Source: Bacteroidota bacterium (GTDB lineage: Bacteria > Bacteroidota > Bacteroidia > Bacteroidales > WCHB1-69). Taken from it: 34,292 bases of DNA. The translations under genes and the position numbers were made by a program. How positions within the stretch are numbered: position 1 is the stretch's first letter; the number at the start of each line of letters is the position of its first letter. The notes under the pieces are model-generated. The model was not told where the DNA came from. It saw nothing but the letters and a program-made list of their open reading frames with translations, and ran no database searches. The DNA is taken from contig JAEZOU010000028.1 of assembly GCA_023413895.1 (NCBI GenBank), positions 1-34,292 of the forward strand. Reading direction: 5' to 3'. This document shows, piece by piece, positions 32,896-34,292 of this stretch.

Positions 32896-33185
32896 CATAA
32901 ACTTTTTTTATGTTTGATTGAAAAAATTTCATTGGGGAAAGGGGGGATTATTTCCGCAACAACGAAGAGATACAGAGAGCGAAATTGGCAGGAGAAATTA
33001 TCTTTGTATTTAGAAGTCCCAAACAACCAAAACTATTCAGAAATAACCAAGTATAAACCTTTAATTATCAGTATATTCTAAAATTTAACACTTTCAGACT
33101 GCTTTTTGATGGTTCCCAAATTTCCACATAATTTTGATACATATTTCTGACGTGGAGAATTTGCGGAGCTTATTTTTTGTCATTT

Positions 33186-33231
33186 CGTGTAGATAGTTGA
33201 CAAGGGTTTACATCCGTTTACAACGAGCGAC
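33186..33231 (+). promoter_or_regulatory. Hexamer array 1, 10-bp period
   Basis: GTTGAC (33196), GTTTAC (33206), GTTTAC (33216) and AGCGAC (33226) lie exactly 10 bp apart, preceded by CGTGTA at 33186. The whole segment from 33185 aligns with array 2 (29 of 37 positions). It is a likely protein-binding array upstream of the four-HTH gene. Confidence 0.6.
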
Positions 33232-33264
33232 AAATTCCGCCCCGATATGTGAGGATAATCACAT

Positions 33265-33310
33265 CGTGTAGAAAGGCGACAACGGTTGACGACTGTTTAC
33301 CTCCGTTCAC
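33265..33310 (+). promoter_or_regulatory. Hexamer array 2, 10-bp period
   Basis: GGCGAC (33275), GTTGAC (33285), GTTTAC (33295) and GTTCAC (33305) are again exactly 10 bp apart, preceded by CGTGTA at 33265, 79 bp after its counterpart. It ends 51 bp before the ATG of the four-HTH gene, so it may cover its promoter. Confidence 0.6.
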
Positions 33311-33361
33311 CACTTCAGATGGATGAGAATGAAGAAGTGAAATTAGTAAACGATAAGCAGT

Positions 33362-34292
33362 ATGAAAGTAACCAAGAAATGTGCTTTTTGTGGTCAGTCC
33401 TTTGAGACCCGAAGCGGAATGCAACGCTATTGCTGTGAGGCTTGTCAGGCAGAAGCCAAACGAGCCAAAGTAATGCAGAAGAACAACCTCTTCAAGCTGG
33501 CTCAGCCACTCATGGAGATACAACATCAGAAGTATCTCACCTTTTCCAAAGCAGCCATCCTCATGGGCTGTTCCCGTCAGTACATCTATAAACTTGTAGC
33601 CATTGGTAAACTGAACGCCTCCCGTATCAGCAACCGAATGGCATTCATTCGCAGAGCCGACATCGAGCAGATGCTGGCATCCAATCCCTATCATCGTATC
33701 CTACCCGGAAGTACCTCTACACCGAGAAAGTCCGCTTCGTCTTCCACATCCCTCAAAAAGAAAAAGAGGGAAGAGAAAAACGATGAAGTGCTGGACTTCT
33801 ATTCGGGTGAAGAGGTCATGACCCTTTATAAGGTCAAGCAATCGTGGCTTTATGCCTCTGCCAAACGCAACAAGATACCCATTTGCCGTATCGCAGGCAA
33901 GAACTATTACAGCAAGAAACACATTGATGAGTTCTTCGGTGTGTCCGTTGACATCAGCAAAATCACCCAATGGCTGACAGCCGAGCAAGTGGAAGAGCTC
34001 TTCAACATGAAGCCCACAGCCCTCCGTGCATATACCTATCGCCATAAGATACCCACCAAAAGAGAATATGGGCGTACCTATTACTCCCAATCCCATTTGG
34101 CGGAACTCCGCAGAACAGACCTTATGAGCGATGAAAACTACTATACCGTAGAACAGGTACAGCAAATTTATGGACTCACCTCGGCCAATATTTGCCATAT
34201 CGTCAAGGTTAAGCACATCGGAAAGGTCAAGGTGGGTAGAAAGAACCTGCTTTTGCGTGCTGATGTAGAGCGTGTTATGGCTGAAAGAAAAG
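33362..34292 (+). CDS. Zinc-finger protein with four tandem HTH_17 domains (integrative element), partial
   Basis: At least 310 residues; the reading frame is open at the window edge. Residues 7-28 (CAFCGQSFETRSGMQRYCCE then AC) look like a small zinc finger. Four excisionase/MerR-like winged helices of about 50 residues follow: 58-106 (YLTFSKAAILMGCSRQYIYK), 146-192 (FYSGEEVMTLYKVKQSWLYA), 203-250 (QWLTAEQVEELFNMKPTALR) and 258-309 (NYYTVEQVQQIYGLTSANIC). A Lys-rich linker (KKKKREEK) separates the first two. Such proteins occur near integrases of Bacteroidetes conjugative or mobilizable elements. Codon use is richer in G/C than in the host genes. The start ATG 33362 precedes the zinc finger directly. 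Confidence 0.8.
   Translation, partial: MKVTKKCAFCGQSFETRSGMQRYCCEACQAEAKRAKVMQKNNLFKLAQPLMEIQHQKYLTFSKAAILMGCSRQYIYKLVAIGKLNASRISNRMAFIRRADIEQMLASNPYHRILPGSTSTPRKSASSSTSLKKKKREEKNDEVLDFYSGEEVMTLYKVKQSWLYASAKRNKIPICRIAGKNYYSKKHIDEFFGVSVDISKITQWLTAEQVEELFNMKPTALRAYTYRHKIPTKREYGRTYYSQSHLAELRRTDLMSDENYYTVEQVQQIYGLTSANICHIVKVKHIGKVKVGRKNLLLRADVERVMAERK

Larger units (their letters stand above)
32896..33361. other. Intergenic region between host chromosome and an integrative element
   Basis: Except for the two hexamer arrays no gene or RNA is evident. The left part (to about 33170) is AT-rich and host-like; from about 33180 the DNA becomes richer in G+C and repetitive. The element boundary and attachment site probably lie between these, but no duplicated core sequence can be identified with only one end visible. 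Confidence 0.5.

Noticed and set aside
33218..34216. Two minus-strand open frames opposite the four-HTH gene
   Set aside because: The plus strand encodes clear repeated HTH domains through the same bases, and the minus frames show no family features.
1..34292. CRISPR array, rRNA operon
   Set aside because: No regularly spaced repeats of 25-40 bp with unique spacers and no rRNA-like sequence were found.

Overview
The window is from a member of the Bacteroidota, most likely the order Bacteroidales; no species can be named. Reasons: the host promoters use the Bacteroidetes -7 element TAnnTTTG (clearest before proS and before the C1B peptidase gene); there is an archaeal-type prolyl-tRNA synthetase, a GXHH-signature type-2 isoleucyl-tRNA synthetase, an S46 dipeptidyl peptidase of DPP7 type and a TPR/PD40/OmpA protein resembling PorE; and most genes lack a Shine-Dalgarno sequence.

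Positions 1-10896 are the right-hand part of a Mu-like (transposable) prophage whose left side lies outside the window. At the far left is a GC-rich, broken IS4-type transposase remnant next to an N-terminally shortened tail hub gene. The baseplate module follows in Mu order: hub, spike, gp46/gp25-like, baseplate J, gp48-position protein. It is interrupted by one opposite-strand secreted 'moron' gene that looks like a Septknot/DUF6150 protein. A long fibre and receptor-binding region comes next (about 4.6-10.6 kb). There, BACON-type beta-sandwich domains are cut at gene boundaries at the same structural point twice in a row, and three consecutive lectin-like tip proteins share a short N-terminal tag. 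Two 32-bp direct repeats at 10689-10720 and 10862-10893 fit transposase-binding sites at the phage right end, with a plausible terminus at the CA ending at 10896.

Positions 11046-32862 are ordinary host chromosome. On the minus strand: an OmpA lipoprotein and mutY; a cluster of yitT-like gene, APH-RapZ fusion and acyl-ACP thioesterase; a DUF1295 membrane enzyme with the S46 peptidase; the C1B peptidase with pepT; and ileS, an M20 amidohydrolase, a small YqaE/Pmp3 gene and the PorE-like protein. On the plus strand: proS, and an ECF sigma factor with two membrane-protein genes, divergent from an HTH regulator. The run of peptidases (DPP7-like, C1B, PepT, M20) suggests an organism that uses peptides.

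From about 33.2 kb base composition becomes richer in G+C, and a new gene runs off the right edge. It encodes a zinc-finger protein with four tandem excisionase-like HTH_17 domains, typical of Bacteroidetes integrative elements. Its upstream region carries two arrays of GTTKAC-like hexamers spaced exactly 10 bp apart, four in each array, which invites a one-domain-per-site binding model.
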